In this document: positions 1 through 7,168 of the stretch, piece by piece | How the letters are laid out: each line of letters begins with the position of its first letter | How positions within the stretch are numbered: the first letter of the stretch is position 1 | NCBI GenBank assembly: GCA_021298875.1 | Contig: JAJTHJ010000218.1 | Location: 1-10,455 of the forward strand | Reading direction: 5' to 3' | Origin: Burkholderiales bacterium | Lineage (GTDB): Bacteria; Pseudomonadota; Gammaproteobacteria; Burkholderiales; Burkholderiaceae_F | DNA: 10,455 nt | The notes under the pieces: model-generated | Database searches by the model: none | The model's input: only the letters and a program-made list of their open reading frames with translations | What the model was told of the DNA's origin: nothing | Position numbers and translations under genes: made by a program

Positions 1-1004
1 AGCCGCTGCTGCTGGTGCCGATCGGGGCCGGCTGCCTGCTCGCCAATCTGCCGCTGTCGCCGCTGATCGCCGAGGACGGCATGTTGCGCGTGCTCTACGA
101 CATGGGCATCGGCAACGAGTTGTTCCCGCTGCTGATCTTCATCGGCATCGGCGCGCTGACCGACTTCGGCCCGCTGCTGGAGAACCCGAAAATGGTGCTG
201 CTCGGCGCCGCCGGGCAGTTCGGCATCTTCCTGACGCTGATCCTGGCACTGCTGCTGGGTTTCTCGCAGCAGGAGGCGGCCTCGATCGGCATCATTGGCG
301 CCATCGACGGGCCGACCTCGATCTACGTCTCCGGCATCCTCGCCCCGCACCTGCTCGGGCCGATCGCGGTGGCCGCCTACAGCTACATGGCGCTCGTGCC
401 GATCATCATGCCGCCGATCATGCGGCTGCTGACCACGGAGAAAGAGCGGCGCATCCGCATGGTCTACAGCCAGCGCAAGATCAGCCGCCGCACGCGCATC
501 CTGTTTCCGATCGTGGTCACCGTGCTGGTCGGCACGCTGGTGCCGTTTGCTACGCCGCTGATCGGCATGCTGATGCTCGGCAACCTGATGAAGGAGTCCG
601 GCGTGGTCGAGCGGCTGACCCGCGCGTCGTCGCAGGAGATCGCCAACGTGGTGACGCTCTTTCTCGGGCTGGCGATCGGCTCGACGATGGTCGGCGCCGA
701 GTTCCTCAAGCCCGCCACGCTGGCCGTGATGGCGCTCGGCATCGTCGCTTTCGGCGTGGACACCGCCGCCGGCGTGTTGTTCGGCAAGCTGCTCAATGTG
801 CTCACCGGCGGCAAGTTCAATCCGCTGATCGGTGCCGCCGGCATCAGCGCCTTTCCGATGGCCGCGCGCGTCGTGCAGCGTGTGGCGGCGAAGGAGGACT
901 TCGAGAACTTCGTGCTGATGCACGCGATGGGCGCCAACGCCGCCGGCCAGGTGGCGAGTGTGGTCGCGGGTGGCGTGTTGCTCGCGCTGATGGGTGCGGG
1001 TTGA
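1..1004 (+). CDS. oadB: Na+-translocating decarboxylase beta subunit, 5'-truncated by window edge
   Basis: The reading frame is open from base 3 and runs to TGA at 1002-1004. The true start lies upstream of the window; the GTG at 15 is only the first possible start codon seen. This is the multi-span membrane subunit that couples decarboxylation of a biotin-bound carboxyl group to Na+ export (oxaloacetate, glutaconyl-CoA or methylmalonyl-CoA decarboxylase). Counting from the codon at 15, the key motif GAIDGPTSIY carries an Asp at residue 98, AYSYM follows, and near the C-terminus comes NPLIGAAGISAFPMAARVVQ. The spacings reproduce those of the functionally important Klebsiella OadB residues as I recall them (Asp203, Tyr229, Asn373, Gly377, Ser382, Arg389), so all six appear conserved. 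By the same alignment up to about 100 N-terminal residues lie outside the window. The substrate cannot be decided without the alpha subunit, which probably lies upstream. Confidence 0.93.
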   Translation, partial: PLLLVPIGAGCLLANLPLSPLIAEDGMLRVLYDMGIGNELFPLLIFIGIGALTDFGPLLENPKMVLLGAAGQFGIFLTLILALLLGFSQQEAASIGIIGAIDGPTSIYVSGILAPHLLGPIAVAAYSYMALVPIIMPPIMRLLTTEKERRIRMVYSQRKISRRTRILFPIVVTVLVGTLVPFATPLIGMLMLGNLMKESGVVERLTRASSQEIANVVTLFLGLAIGSTMVGAEFLKPATLAVMALGIVAFGVDTAAGVLFGKLLNVLTGGKFNPLIGAAGISAFPMAARVVQRVAAKEDFENFVLMHAMGANAAGQVASVVAGGVLLALMGAG

Positions 1005-1076
1005 CCGTGATCCGTGATCGGTGATCCGTGATCGGTTGTCGTCAACGGATCACGGATCACGGATCACGGACAACGG
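1005..1076. repeat. Heptad-repeat inverted repeat between convergent genes
   Basis: The left arm (1005-1038) is built of near-identical 7-bp units GTGATCC/GTGATCG. The right arm (1043-1076) is built of ATCACGG units. The two arms are reverse complements with only a few mismatches and flank a 4-nt loop TCGT at 1039-1042, so a stem of about 34 bp can form. The element starts directly after the oadB stop and abuts the stop of the opposing ABC permease gene, whose TGA (1080-1078) lies in a further repeat unit. A transcript from either side would fold the hairpin, so a bidirectional transcription barrier or mRNA-end stabiliser is plausible. No U-tract follows the stem on either strand, so it is not a textbook intrinsic terminator. 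It could instead be a dispersed simple repeat. Confidence 0.8.
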
Positions 1077-1077
1077 A

Positions 1078-2256
1078 TCACGTTCTTCCGAACAACACCG
1101 CCTCGCGCCGCAGCAGCCGCGCCATGACCACCAGGCACGCTGCGGCGCCGACCAGCGCCACCGCGCCTGGGATCAACAACTCGGCAGCGCCAACAGCCTC
1201 GCCGCGCAACGCCTTCAGCAGCACCGTCAGCTGGCCGATGGCCGGCGCCCACAGTTGCCAGGCGGCGTCGCGCGTGGTTAGAAAAATCGGCACGATCGCC
1301 GAGAACTGCACCGCCATCGCGATGTAGGTGACGTAGGTCTGCGCTTCTTTGTAGCTGCGGCCGAAGGTGGCGGCCAGCATGTTGGCGGCGGCCATCAGCG
1401 CGGCAAAGGGCAGCAGCAACGCACAGAAGACGGCGACCTCGCGCCAGTCCAGTTGCATCAGCGCGGCGAGTGTCTCGTTGGTCACCGCGCGCATCGAGAC
1501 CATGAAGCCCAGCATGGTCACCACGACGATCGCGAGCGAATAGCACATCACCACCGCCCACTTGCCGAGCACCAGCGCGCCGGCGGAGATCGGGTTGGCC
1601 ATCAGCGGCTCGAGCGAGCCGCGCTCGCGCTCGCCGGCGGACACGTCGATCGCCACCGACAACGCGCCGAACACGGCGGCCAGCAGCGCCATCCACGGCA
1701 CGATGAAGAGCAGCTGTGCGCCGCGTGCCTGCGCCGGGGCGAGGTCGATCTCCTCGATCTCCAGCGGCGCCAGCAACTGCGGCGCCACGCCGCGCGCCAG
1801 CAGCCGCTGGGCGCCCAGCTCGCGGTTGAAGCCTTGCACCAGCCGCAGCGTGGTGCGCACCACGGCGCCGGCCTTGTCGTGGCTTTCGTCGTAGTGCGCC
1901 TCGACGGTGACGGTGGCGCCGGTGGCCAGGCGCGCCTCGAAGTCTTCCGGCGGCACCAGCACCGCGTTCTGCAACCGGCCGCTGCGCAACTGCGCCGCCC
2001 AGTCGTCCGGCGCCGGCGTGACCGTGGCGCCGGCCCGCTCCAGAAAGTTGACGAGCGTCGGCGCCCGTTCGGGGGCCAGCATCACCACTTCGCGGCGCTC
2101 GACGCGCTCCTCCACGCTGGCAATGAAGTTCGACAGGAGCACAAACACCACCGGCCCGGAGAACAGCGACACCGCCAGCGCAATCATCCAGGTGCGCCGG
2201 TCGCGTACGGCATCGCGCAGCTCCTTCCAGAAGACGGCACGCAGGACGCCGGTCAT
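1078..2256 (-). CDS. ABC-2 type transporter permease, NatB-like
   Basis: 392-residue membrane subunit of an ABC exporter. One N-terminal membrane span (about 23-45) is followed by a large extracytoplasmic domain (about 46-180). Further spans lie at about 181-205, 230-255, 274-296, 306-326 and 360-380. Between spans 2 and 3 sits the family hallmark GERERGSLEPLMANPIS (about 208-224), typical of the NatB/ABC2_membrane_3 group that pairs with NatA-type ATPases. The ATG overlaps the ATPase stop by 4 bp (ATGA, 2253-2256), so the two products are almost certainly partners. NatAB of Bacillus exports Na+, but related exporters carry other substrates and nothing here fixes the cargo. The gene ends in the heptad inverted repeat. 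Confidence 0.9.
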   Translation of the reverse strand: MTGVLRAVFWKELRDAVRDRRTWMIALAVSLFSGPVVFVLLSNFIASVEERVERREVVMLAPERAPTLVNFLERAGATVTPAPDDWAAQLRSGRLQNAVLVPPEDFEARLATGATVTVEAHYDESHDKAGAVVRTTLRLVQGFNRELGAQRLLARGVAPQLLAPLEIEEIDLAPAQARGAQLLFIVPWMALLAAVFGALSVAIDVSAGERERGSLEPLMANPISAGALVLGKWAVVMCYSLAIVVVTMLGFMVSMRAVTNETLAALMQLDWREVAVFCALLLPFAALMAAANMLAATFGRSYKEAQTYVTYIAMAVQFSAIVPIFLTTRDAAWQLWAPAIGQLTVLLKALRGEAVGAAELLIPGAVALVGAAACLVVMARLLRREAVLFGRT

Positions 2257-3011
2257 TGCGGCCTCGCGGGAGGCGCCAGCGCCAGTTGGACGAAGGCGTC
2301 TTCCAGGGTGGCTGCGCCGGTGGCGGCGCGCAGTTCGGTCGCGGTGCCGCGCGCGACCGACTTGCCGTGGGCGACGATCACGATCTCATCGCACAAGGCT
2401 TCCACCTCCTGCATGATGTGTGTGGAGAAGACGATGCAGCGCCCCTCAGCGCGCAGTTGCAGCAGCAGCCGGCGCAGCGCGCGGGTGGACATCACGTCCA
2501 GGCCATTGGTCGGCTCATCGAGGATCAGGTGCTGCGGTTCGTGGATCAGCGCGCGCGCCAGGGCGACCTTCATCCGCTCGCCTTGCGAGAAGCCTTCGGT
2601 GCGGCGTTCGAGCAGTTCGCGCATGTCGAGCACATCGGCCAGCCGCTCGATGCGCTCGGCCGCCGCCGCCGGCGCAATGCCGCGCAGCCCTGCGTAGTAG
2701 GCGATGTTTTCGCGGCTGGTCAGGCGCGTGTACAAGCCGCGCGCATCCGACAGCACGCCCAGTTGGCGGCGCACGGCGTCCGGCTCGCGCAGCACGTCCA
2801 TGCCGCCGACGCGGGCGGCTCCGCCGTCGGGCTGCATCAGCGTCGCCAGCACCTGCAGCGTGGTCGTCTTACCGGCCCCGTTGGGGCCGAGCAATGCGGT
2901 GATGCGGCCGTCGGCTGCGGTAAACGACACGTTCTCGACCGCAACCACGCGCCGCCCCTGGCCACGGCCCTTGGCGGTGAAGGATTTGGACAGGTGTTCG
3001 ACTTCGATCAT
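2253..3011 (-). CDS. ABC transporter ATP-binding protein, NatA-like
   Basis: 252-residue ATPase that energises the downstream ABC-2 permease at the cytoplasmic face of the inner membrane. Visible motifs in order: Walker A GPNGAGKT (42-49); a Q-loop region reading LGVLSDARGLYTRLT (84-98), where the usual Gln is replaced, as in other NatA-like ATPases; signature FSQGERMKVALARAL (141-155); Walker B HLILDEP (161-167) followed by the D-loop; switch His in FSTHIM (H198). The start ATG at 3011 overlaps the stop of the preceding hydrolase gene (ATGA, 3008-3011), and its own stop overlaps the permease start in the same way. The three genes are therefore one translationally coupled operon. Substrate unknown. 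Confidence 0.93.
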   Translation of the reverse strand: MIEVEHLSKSFTAKGRGQGRRVVAVENVSFTAADGRITALLGPNGAGKTTTLQVLATLMQPDGGAARVGGMDVLREPDAVRRQLGVLSDARGLYTRLTSRENIAYYAGLRGIAPAAAAERIERLADVLDMRELLERRTEGFSQGERMKVALARALIHEPQHLILDEPTNGLDVMSTRALRRLLLQLRAEGRCIVFSTHIMQEVEALCDEIVIVAHGKSVARGTATELRAATGAATLEDAFVQLALAPPARPQ

Positions 3012-4471
3012 GGCTTGGCCGTGGCGCCGGTGGGCGGCGCAAAGAGCGGCGGCGCCGGCAGATTTTGCAGGCAGGCGCCGTCGATGCCGTCGAACGACGC
3101 CTGCCGCACGAAGCGGGCGATCAGCTCCGGCGCGCAGCCCTGCGCCGACACCCCGTGGCCGAGGTTGGGCGCGACCAGATGCAGCGTGCGCGGCAGTGCC
3201 TCGGCGACGCGCTCGGCATGGCGCGGCGGCGTGGCGGGGTCGGCGCCGCCGGAGAGCAGCAGCACCGGTACGTCGGCCTTGGGCAGCGTATAGAACTCGG
3301 CCGGTGCCGGCTGGCTCGGTACCGCGGCACAGGCGGCGCGGTAGAAGTCCACCGACTCGGTGCCGAAGCGCGTGCGGCGCGCGGCTTCCACCTGCTCGGC
3401 GGTGAGCCGCGGCAGGTCTTCGGCGCAGATCACGGCGAAGTGCATCACGTCGGCAAAGTTGCGCGTGACGGCGCCGGCGAAAGCCGACGACAGAGTGGCC
3501 AGTGGCGCATAGTCGCCGCCGCCGGCCGCCGCCACCGCTTGCGGCAGCACAGCGGCAATCGACGGTACGTACAGCGGCGCCCGCAGCAGGTTCGTTGCGA
3601 GCAGCCGGTCCAGACGCACAGCCTCGCGCTTGCCGGTGAGCGGGTCGGCGATGTCGATGGTCGCGCCCTGCGCAGCGGCGTCAAGCAGCCGGTCGATGTC
3701 GGCGGCCAAGGCCGGGTGGCGCGCCTTGCAACGCGCATCGCGCTCGCATTGCTCGAGCAGGCGACTGAGCGCGGCGTCCGCATCGACGGCAAAGCTCGCC
3801 GGCAGCACCATGTCGGGCGGGGCCATGCCGTCCAGCACCACGCTGCGCACACGCTGGGGAAACTGGCGCAGATAGTCGAGCGAGGCCCGCGTGCCGTAGG
3901 AGGCGCCCCAGAGGTTGATCTGCTCCGCACCCAGCGCGGCGCGCACGGCGTCCAGGTCGCGCATCGCGATCCAGGTCGCGTACTGCCGCGTATCGGCGGG
4001 CAGCTTGGCCACGCATTCGGCCAGTTTGGCGACGACACGCTGGTTGTCCAGCGCCTCGGTGAGCGGCACCAGCCGCTCGGAGGTCTCGCAGGTCAGCGCA
4101 TTGGAGCGACCAGTGCCGCGCTGATCGACGTAAACGATGTCGCGCCGCGCGTTGAGTTTGGCCAGCACCGGCTGCATCTGCCCGGCCACCCCCATCGCCG
4201 CCTGCCCCGGCCCGCCCGCCAGCACAAAGACCGGATCCGGCGCCTTGTTCTTGGCCAGCGCCGGCACCACGGCAACGTGGATCGCCAGTTTGCGGCCGTC
4301 CGGTGCGGCAGGGTTCTCGGGCACTTCGATCTGCCCGCACTGCGCCTCGCGCTCGACCCCCTTGAGGCGGCACGGCTTCAGGTCGGCGGCTGCGGCGGGC
4401 GCTACCAGCACGGCGAACGGTGCGGCGAATAGTGCGGCGCATAGTGCGTTGAGCAGGGCAGGGCGTGTCAT
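3008..4471 (-). CDS. Secreted alpha/beta hydrolase with TAP-like C-terminus (peptidase S33-like)
   Basis: 487 residues from the chosen ATG at 4471. That start directly yields a signal peptide (MTRP, hydrophobic core, then cleavage near APAAAA-D at about residues 25-30). An upstream extension in the same frame to 4543 would bury the signal peptide and is less likely. Alpha/beta-hydrolase features: oxyanion segment GGPG (86-89), DQRGTGRS (116-123), nucleophile elbow GASYG with Ser191, acid Asp411 in SGGADPATPP, and His439 in LGHG. The layout matches tripeptidyl-aminopeptidase/proline-iminopeptidase-like enzymes with a TAP-like C-terminal domain, acting in the periplasm or outside on peptides or small esters. 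It is first in an operon with a NatAB-like exporter (4-bp overlap), suggesting a shared function that I cannot specify. A CATAAT -10-like hexamer on the minus strand (4486-4481) ends only 9 nt before the ATG, so the leader may be very short. No clear Shine-Dalgarno is seen. Confidence 0.88.
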   Translation of the reverse strand: MTRPALLNALCAALFAAPFAVLVAPAAAADLKPCRLKGVEREAQCGQIEVPENPAAPDGRKLAIHVAVVPALAKNKAPDPVFVLAGGPGQAAMGVAGQMQPVLAKLNARRDIVYVDQRGTGRSNALTCETSERLVPLTEALDNQRVVAKLAECVAKLPADTRQYATWIAMRDLDAVRAALGAEQINLWGASYGTRASLDYLRQFPQRVRSVVLDGMAPPDMVLPASFAVDADAALSRLLEQCERDARCKARHPALAADIDRLLDAAAQGATIDIADPLTGKREAVRLDRLLATNLLRAPLYVPSIAAVLPQAVAAAGGGDYAPLATLSSAFAGAVTRNFADVMHFAVICAEDLPRLTAEQVEAARRTRFGTESVDFYRAACAAVPSQPAPAEFYTLPKADVPVLLLSGGADPATPPRHAERVAEALPRTLHLVAPNLGHGVSAQGCAPELIARFVRQASFDGIDGACLQNLPAPPLFAPPTGATAKP

Positions 4472-4499
4472 CGGGGAGCGATTATGGCCGCTCGCGCGA

Positions 4500-4513
4500 T
4501 TGATGCGCATCAA
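4500..4513. promoter_or_regulatory. Perfect FNR/Anr-type binding site
   Basis: TTGATGCGCATCAA is a perfect 14-bp palindrome and an exact match to the FNR/Anr consensus TTGAT-N4-ATCAA. It lies between the divergent hydrolase and nikMN genes. Its centre (4506.5) is about 60 bp upstream of the start point predicted for the rightward promoter, near the -61.5 spacing used by class I FNR-activated promoters. On the left side it lies about 32 bp from a possible hydrolase start point, where binding would more likely repress. Other CRP/FNR-family proteins (Dnr, FixK-like) recognise similar sites, so the exact regulator is uncertain. Confidence 0.7.
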
Positions 4514-4531
4514 GAAAACCCCAAGGCTCGC

Positions 4532-4559
4532 TTGCCAGCCCAATGTCGCTGCGTAGGAT
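4532..4559 (+). promoter_or_regulatory. Candidate sigma70 promoter for the metal-transporter operon
   Basis: TTGCCA (4532-4537; 5 of 6 to TTGACA) and TAGGAT (4554-4559; 4 of 6 to TATAAT) are separated by 16 bp. The predicted transcript start is near 4566, giving a leader of about 53 nt before the nikMN ATG at 4619. Position relative to the FNR-type box upstream and the NikR-like half sites downstream supports it, but this is a sequence match only. Confidence 0.45.
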
Positions 4560-4564
4560 GCGCG

Positions 4565-4591
4565 GTAAGACGTTTTTCCCGTCCTTCATAC
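4565..4591 (+). promoter_or_regulatory. Possible NikR-like operator over the transcription start
   Basis: GTAAGA (4565-4570) and TCATAC (4586-4591) are separated by 15 bp. The E. coli NikR operator is GTATGA-N16-TCATAC, so one half site is exact, the other has one mismatch, and the spacing is one base short. The element covers the predicted start of the nikMN transcript, where a nickel-sensing repressor would be expected. The spacing deviation keeps this tentative. Confidence 0.3.
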
Positions 4592-4618
4592 GCGCCAACG
4601 ACCAACGGAACGCCGACG

Positions 4619-5611
4619 ATGCACATGGCCGATGCACTGTTGTCGCCTGCGGTGGGCGGGGCGATGTGGGCCGCTTCCGGCGCCGCGCTGGCATTCGCGG
4701 CGCGCCGTGTGCGCACGGGCGGCGACGAGCGCGTCGTGCCGCTGATGGGCGTGCTCGGCGCCTTTGTCTTCGCCGCGCAGATGATCAACTTTGCGATTCC
4801 CGGCACCGGGTCGAGCGGGCATCTGGGCGGCGGCCTGCTGCTGGCGGTGCTGCTCGGGCCGTGGCCGGCGCTGATCGCCATTGCCTCGGTGCTTACCGTG
4901 CAGGCGCTGTTCTTTGCCGACGGCGGCTTGCTCGCGCTCGGCGCCAACATCTTCAACCTCGGTGTATTGCCTTGCCTGGTGGCCTATCCGCTGGTGTACC
5001 GGCTGCTGGCGCGGGGCGCCCCCTCGCCCCGGCGGATTGCGCTGGCCTGCGTGGCGGCGGCGGTGATCGGGTTGCAACTGGGCGCGCTGGGGGTCGTGCT
5101 GCAAACGGTTGCCTCCGGCGTTTCCGCGCTGTCGTTCTCGACCTTCCTCTGGCTGATGCTGCCGATCCATCTGGCAATCGGCGTCGTTGAAGGGCTGGCC
5201 ACTGCCGCGGTGGTGCTCTTCATTCGCCGCGCGCGCCCCGACCTGCTTGCCGTGCCCGCGGCGCCGGTGCCGTCGCTGCGGCCGGTGGTGGTCGGCTTTG
5301 CCACCGCGGCCTTGCTCACCGGCGGGCTGCTGTCGTGGTTTGCCTCGGCGCAGCCCGACGGACTGGAGTGGTCGCTCGCCCGTGCCGCGCACGCGGCCGA
5401 GTTGCCCCCGCCCGATACCGCTGCACACACCGCGTTGGCGCAGGCGCAGCAGCGGCTGACCCTGCTGCCGGACTACGACTTCCCGTCGGCGCAGACCGTC
5501 GATGGCGCAACCGTCGTCAAGCCCGGCACTTCGCTCGCCGGGGTGGTGGGCGGCGCGGCGACACTGCTCCTGTTGCTGCTTGCGACCTGGTGGCTCAAGC
5601 GGCGCCGGTAA
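4619..5611 (+). CDS. nikMN: ECF metal transporter substrate-binding membrane protein, NikMN (CbiM plus PDGLE) fusion
   Basis: 330-residue S-component of a group I energy-coupling-factor transporter for Ni2+ or Co2+. The start ATG at 4619 gives the family N-terminus MHMADALLSP, whose Met1/His2 amino end coordinates the metal in NikM structures. An upstream in-frame ATG at 4484 is rejected for that reason. The second metal-ligand region, INFAIPGTGSSGHLGGG, contains His68, and FFADGGLLALGANIFNLG (98-115) is also typical. Several CbiM-type spans follow. The C-terminal part carries PDGLE (246-250), then LPDYDFP, and a final span (about 304-326) ending in KRRR, which is the NikN/PDGLE small subunit fused on. 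Fusion with PDGLE favours nickel over cobalt, as does the candidate NikR-like site. cbiQ and cbiO follow directly. The Shine-Dalgarno is weak. Confidence 0.92.
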   Translation: MHMADALLSPAVGGAMWAASGAALAFAARRVRTGGDERVVPLMGVLGAFVFAAQMINFAIPGTGSSGHLGGGLLLAVLLGPWPALIAIASVLTVQALFFADGGLLALGANIFNLGVLPCLVAYPLVYRLLARGAPSPRRIALACVAAAVIGLQLGALGVVLQTVASGVSALSFSTFLWLMLPIHLAIGVVEGLATAAVVLFIRRARPDLLAVPAAPVPSLRPVVVGFATAALLTGGLLSWFASAQPDGLEWSLARAAHAAELPPPDTAAHTALAQAQQRLTLLPDYDFPSAQTVDGATVVKPGTSLAGVVGGAATLLLLLLATWWLKRRR

Positions 5612-5630
5612 GGCGCGTTGCACCCGCGGC

Positions 5631-6437
5631 ATGAGCCACATCGACGCGGCGCTGGCCGACCTGCGCTCGCTCGACCAACTGGCGGCGCGCGATACGCCGC
5701 TGGCGCGGATCGACGCGCGCGCCAAGGTCGTCGTCACGCTGGCCTTCATCGTCGCCGTCGTGTCGTTCGACCGCTACGCCGTGGCGGCACTGCTGCCACT
5801 GGCGGTGTATCCACTGGCGCTGGCGATCCTGGGCGAGGTGCCGGCAGCGCCGATTCTGCGCAAACTGCTGATTGCCGCGCCGTTCGCGGTCATGGTGGGG
5901 CTGTTCAACCCGCTGCTCGACCGCGCGCCGCTACTGGCGCTGGGCGGCGTGGAGATCGCCGGCGGCTGGGTGTCCTTCGCGTCGATCCTGCTGCGCTTTG
6001 CGCTGACGGTGTCCGCGGCGCTGCTGCTGGTCGCCGGTACGGGGATGCACGCGCTGTGCGCGGCGCTCGGGCGCCCGGGCGTGCCGCGCGTGTTCGTCGC
6101 GCAATTGCTGTTCTTGTACCGCTACGCCTTCGTGCTGGGCGGCGAGGCGGCGCGGATGGCTACCGCGCGCCGGCTGCGCGGCGGCGGTCGCCCGTTGTCG
6201 CTCGCGGTCTATGCGACGCTGCTCGGCCACCTGCTGCTGCGCGCCTTCGACCGCGCACAGCGCATTCACTGGGCGATGCTGGCGCGCGGCTTCGATGGCG
6301 AACTGCGCACGCTGCACCGCCTGCACTGGCGGCGCGCCGACACGCTGTTCGTCGCGGGCTGGTGCGCGTTCTTCGCGCTGGCGCGGGCGGTCGATTTGCC
6401 GCTGGCGCTCGGGCGGCTGCTCACGGGGCTGGGATGA
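5631..6437 (+). CDS. cbiQ: ECF transporter transmembrane (T) component CbiQ/NikQ
   Basis: 268-residue membrane scaffold that links the metal-binding NikMN to the ATPase. ATG at 5631 gives MSHIDAALADL and lies 19 nt after the nikMN stop; upstream in-frame codons belong to the shadow of nikMN. Family features: PLARIDARAKVV (23-34), FNPLLDR (92-98), and the two short Ala-Arg-Gly-type coupling motifs, ARRLRGG (179-185) and MLARGFDG (216-223), on the cytoplasmic helices that contact the ATPase. The last codons overlap the next gene (ATGA at 6434-6437). Together with its neighbours this makes a complete NikMN-Q-O or CbiMN-Q-O module. Confidence 0.92.
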   Translation: MSHIDAALADLRSLDQLAARDTPLARIDARAKVVVTLAFIVAVVSFDRYAVAALLPLAVYPLALAILGEVPAAPILRKLLIAAPFAVMVGLFNPLLDRAPLLALGGVEIAGGWVSFASILLRFALTVSAALLLVAGTGMHALCAALGRPGVPRVFVAQLLFLYRYAFVLGGEAARMATARRLRGGGRPLSLAVYATLLGHLLLRAFDRAQRIHWAMLARGFDGELRTLHRLHWRRADTLFVAGWCAFFALARAVDLPLALGRLLTGLG

Positions 6438-7168
6438 GCCACCACCTGGTCGAAACCCGTGCCCTGTCGTTCGACTACCCCGACGGCACGCCGGCGCTGC
6501 GCGACGTGGATCTGCGCTTCCACCACGGCGAGGCGGTTGCCATCGTCGGCGGCAACGGCGCCGGCAAGTCCACGCTGCTGCTGCACTTCAACGGGCTGCT
6601 GCTGCCCACGCGTGGCGAGGTGCGCATCGGCGAACTACCGGTCACCGCAGCCACGCGCGCGCAGGTGCAGTGCACGGTAGGCTTCGTGTTCCAGGATGCC
6701 GACGATCAACTGTTCATGCCCACCGTGCGCGAGGACGTAGCCTTCGGCCCGCTGAACCTAGGGCTGACCGCGGAACAGGCGGAGGAGCGCGTGTCCGCTG
6801 CGCTAGAAGAGGTAGGCATCGCCCATCTGGCCGCGCGCGCGCCGTATCGGCTGTCGGGCGGCGAGAAGCGCGCGGTGGCAATCGCCGGCGTGTTGGCGAT
6901 GCGGCCCGACGTGCTGGTGCTCGACGAGCCTTCCGCCGGCCTCGACCCGCTGGCGCGGCGCCGGCTGATCGGGTTGCTGCGCGGCTTTACGCACACGCGC
7001 GTGATCGCCACCCACGACCTCGATCTGGTGCTCGACGTGTGCAGCCGTGTGGTCGTACTGCACGAAGGCCGCGTAGCCGCCGACGGCGCGCCAGCGGCGA
7101 TCTTCGCGGATGCGGAACTGCTGGCGCGCTGCCGGTTGGAGCCGCCCCTGCGCTGGCAGACGGCTTAA
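6434..7168 (+). CDS. cbiO: ECF transporter ATPase CbiO/NikO
   Basis: 244-residue ATP-binding subunit of the nickel/cobalt importer. Motifs: Walker A GGNGAGKS (39-46), Q-loop FQDADDQLF with Gln87, FGPLNLGL (104-111) typical of ECF ATPases, signature LSGGEKRAVAIAGVL (140-154), Walker B VLVLDEP (160-166) with catalytic Glu165, and switch His194 in ATHDL. Only one ATPase gene is present, so it should act as a homodimer. ATG at 6434 overlaps the cbiQ stop by 4 bp. The TAA stop (7166-7168) shares the palindrome TTAA with the stop of convergent selD, so the two operons meet tail to tail with no spacer. Confidence 0.95.
   Translation: MSHHLVETRALSFDYPDGTPALRDVDLRFHHGEAVAIVGGNGAGKSTLLLHFNGLLLPTRGEVRIGELPVTAATRAQVQCTVGFVFQDADDQLFMPTVREDVAFGPLNLGLTAEQAEERVSAALEEVGIAHLAARAPYRLSGGEKRAVAIAGVLAMRPDVLVLDEPSAGLDPLARRRLIGLLRGFTHTRVIATHDLDLVLDVCSRVVVLHEGRVAADGAPAAIFADAELLARCRLEPPLRWQTA

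Noticed and set aside
1005..1076. CRISPR array or textbook intrinsic terminator
   Set aside because: The repeats are 7-bp units without spacers, and no U-tract follows the stem on either strand.
1453..2697. Long plus-strand open frame of 414 codons opposite the ABC genes
   Set aside because: Low-complexity Arg/His/Gln-rich translation typical of a GC-rich antisense shadow; the minus strand encodes clear ABC proteins with all motifs.
4472..4543. Hydrolase start at 4543 or 4510
   Set aside because: These starts put 13-24 polar residues ahead of a clear signal peptide and would place the FNR-type box inside the gene; ATG 4471 fits better.
4472..4618. Cobalamin riboswitch before the CbiM-like gene
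   Set aside because: No B12-box-like sequence or matching fold is visible in the 147-bp region; protein-binding sites explain it better.
4586..5749. Minus-strand open frame of 387 codons opposite nikMN
   Set aside because: Arg/Gln-rich shadow of the nikMN gene, which has clear family motifs.
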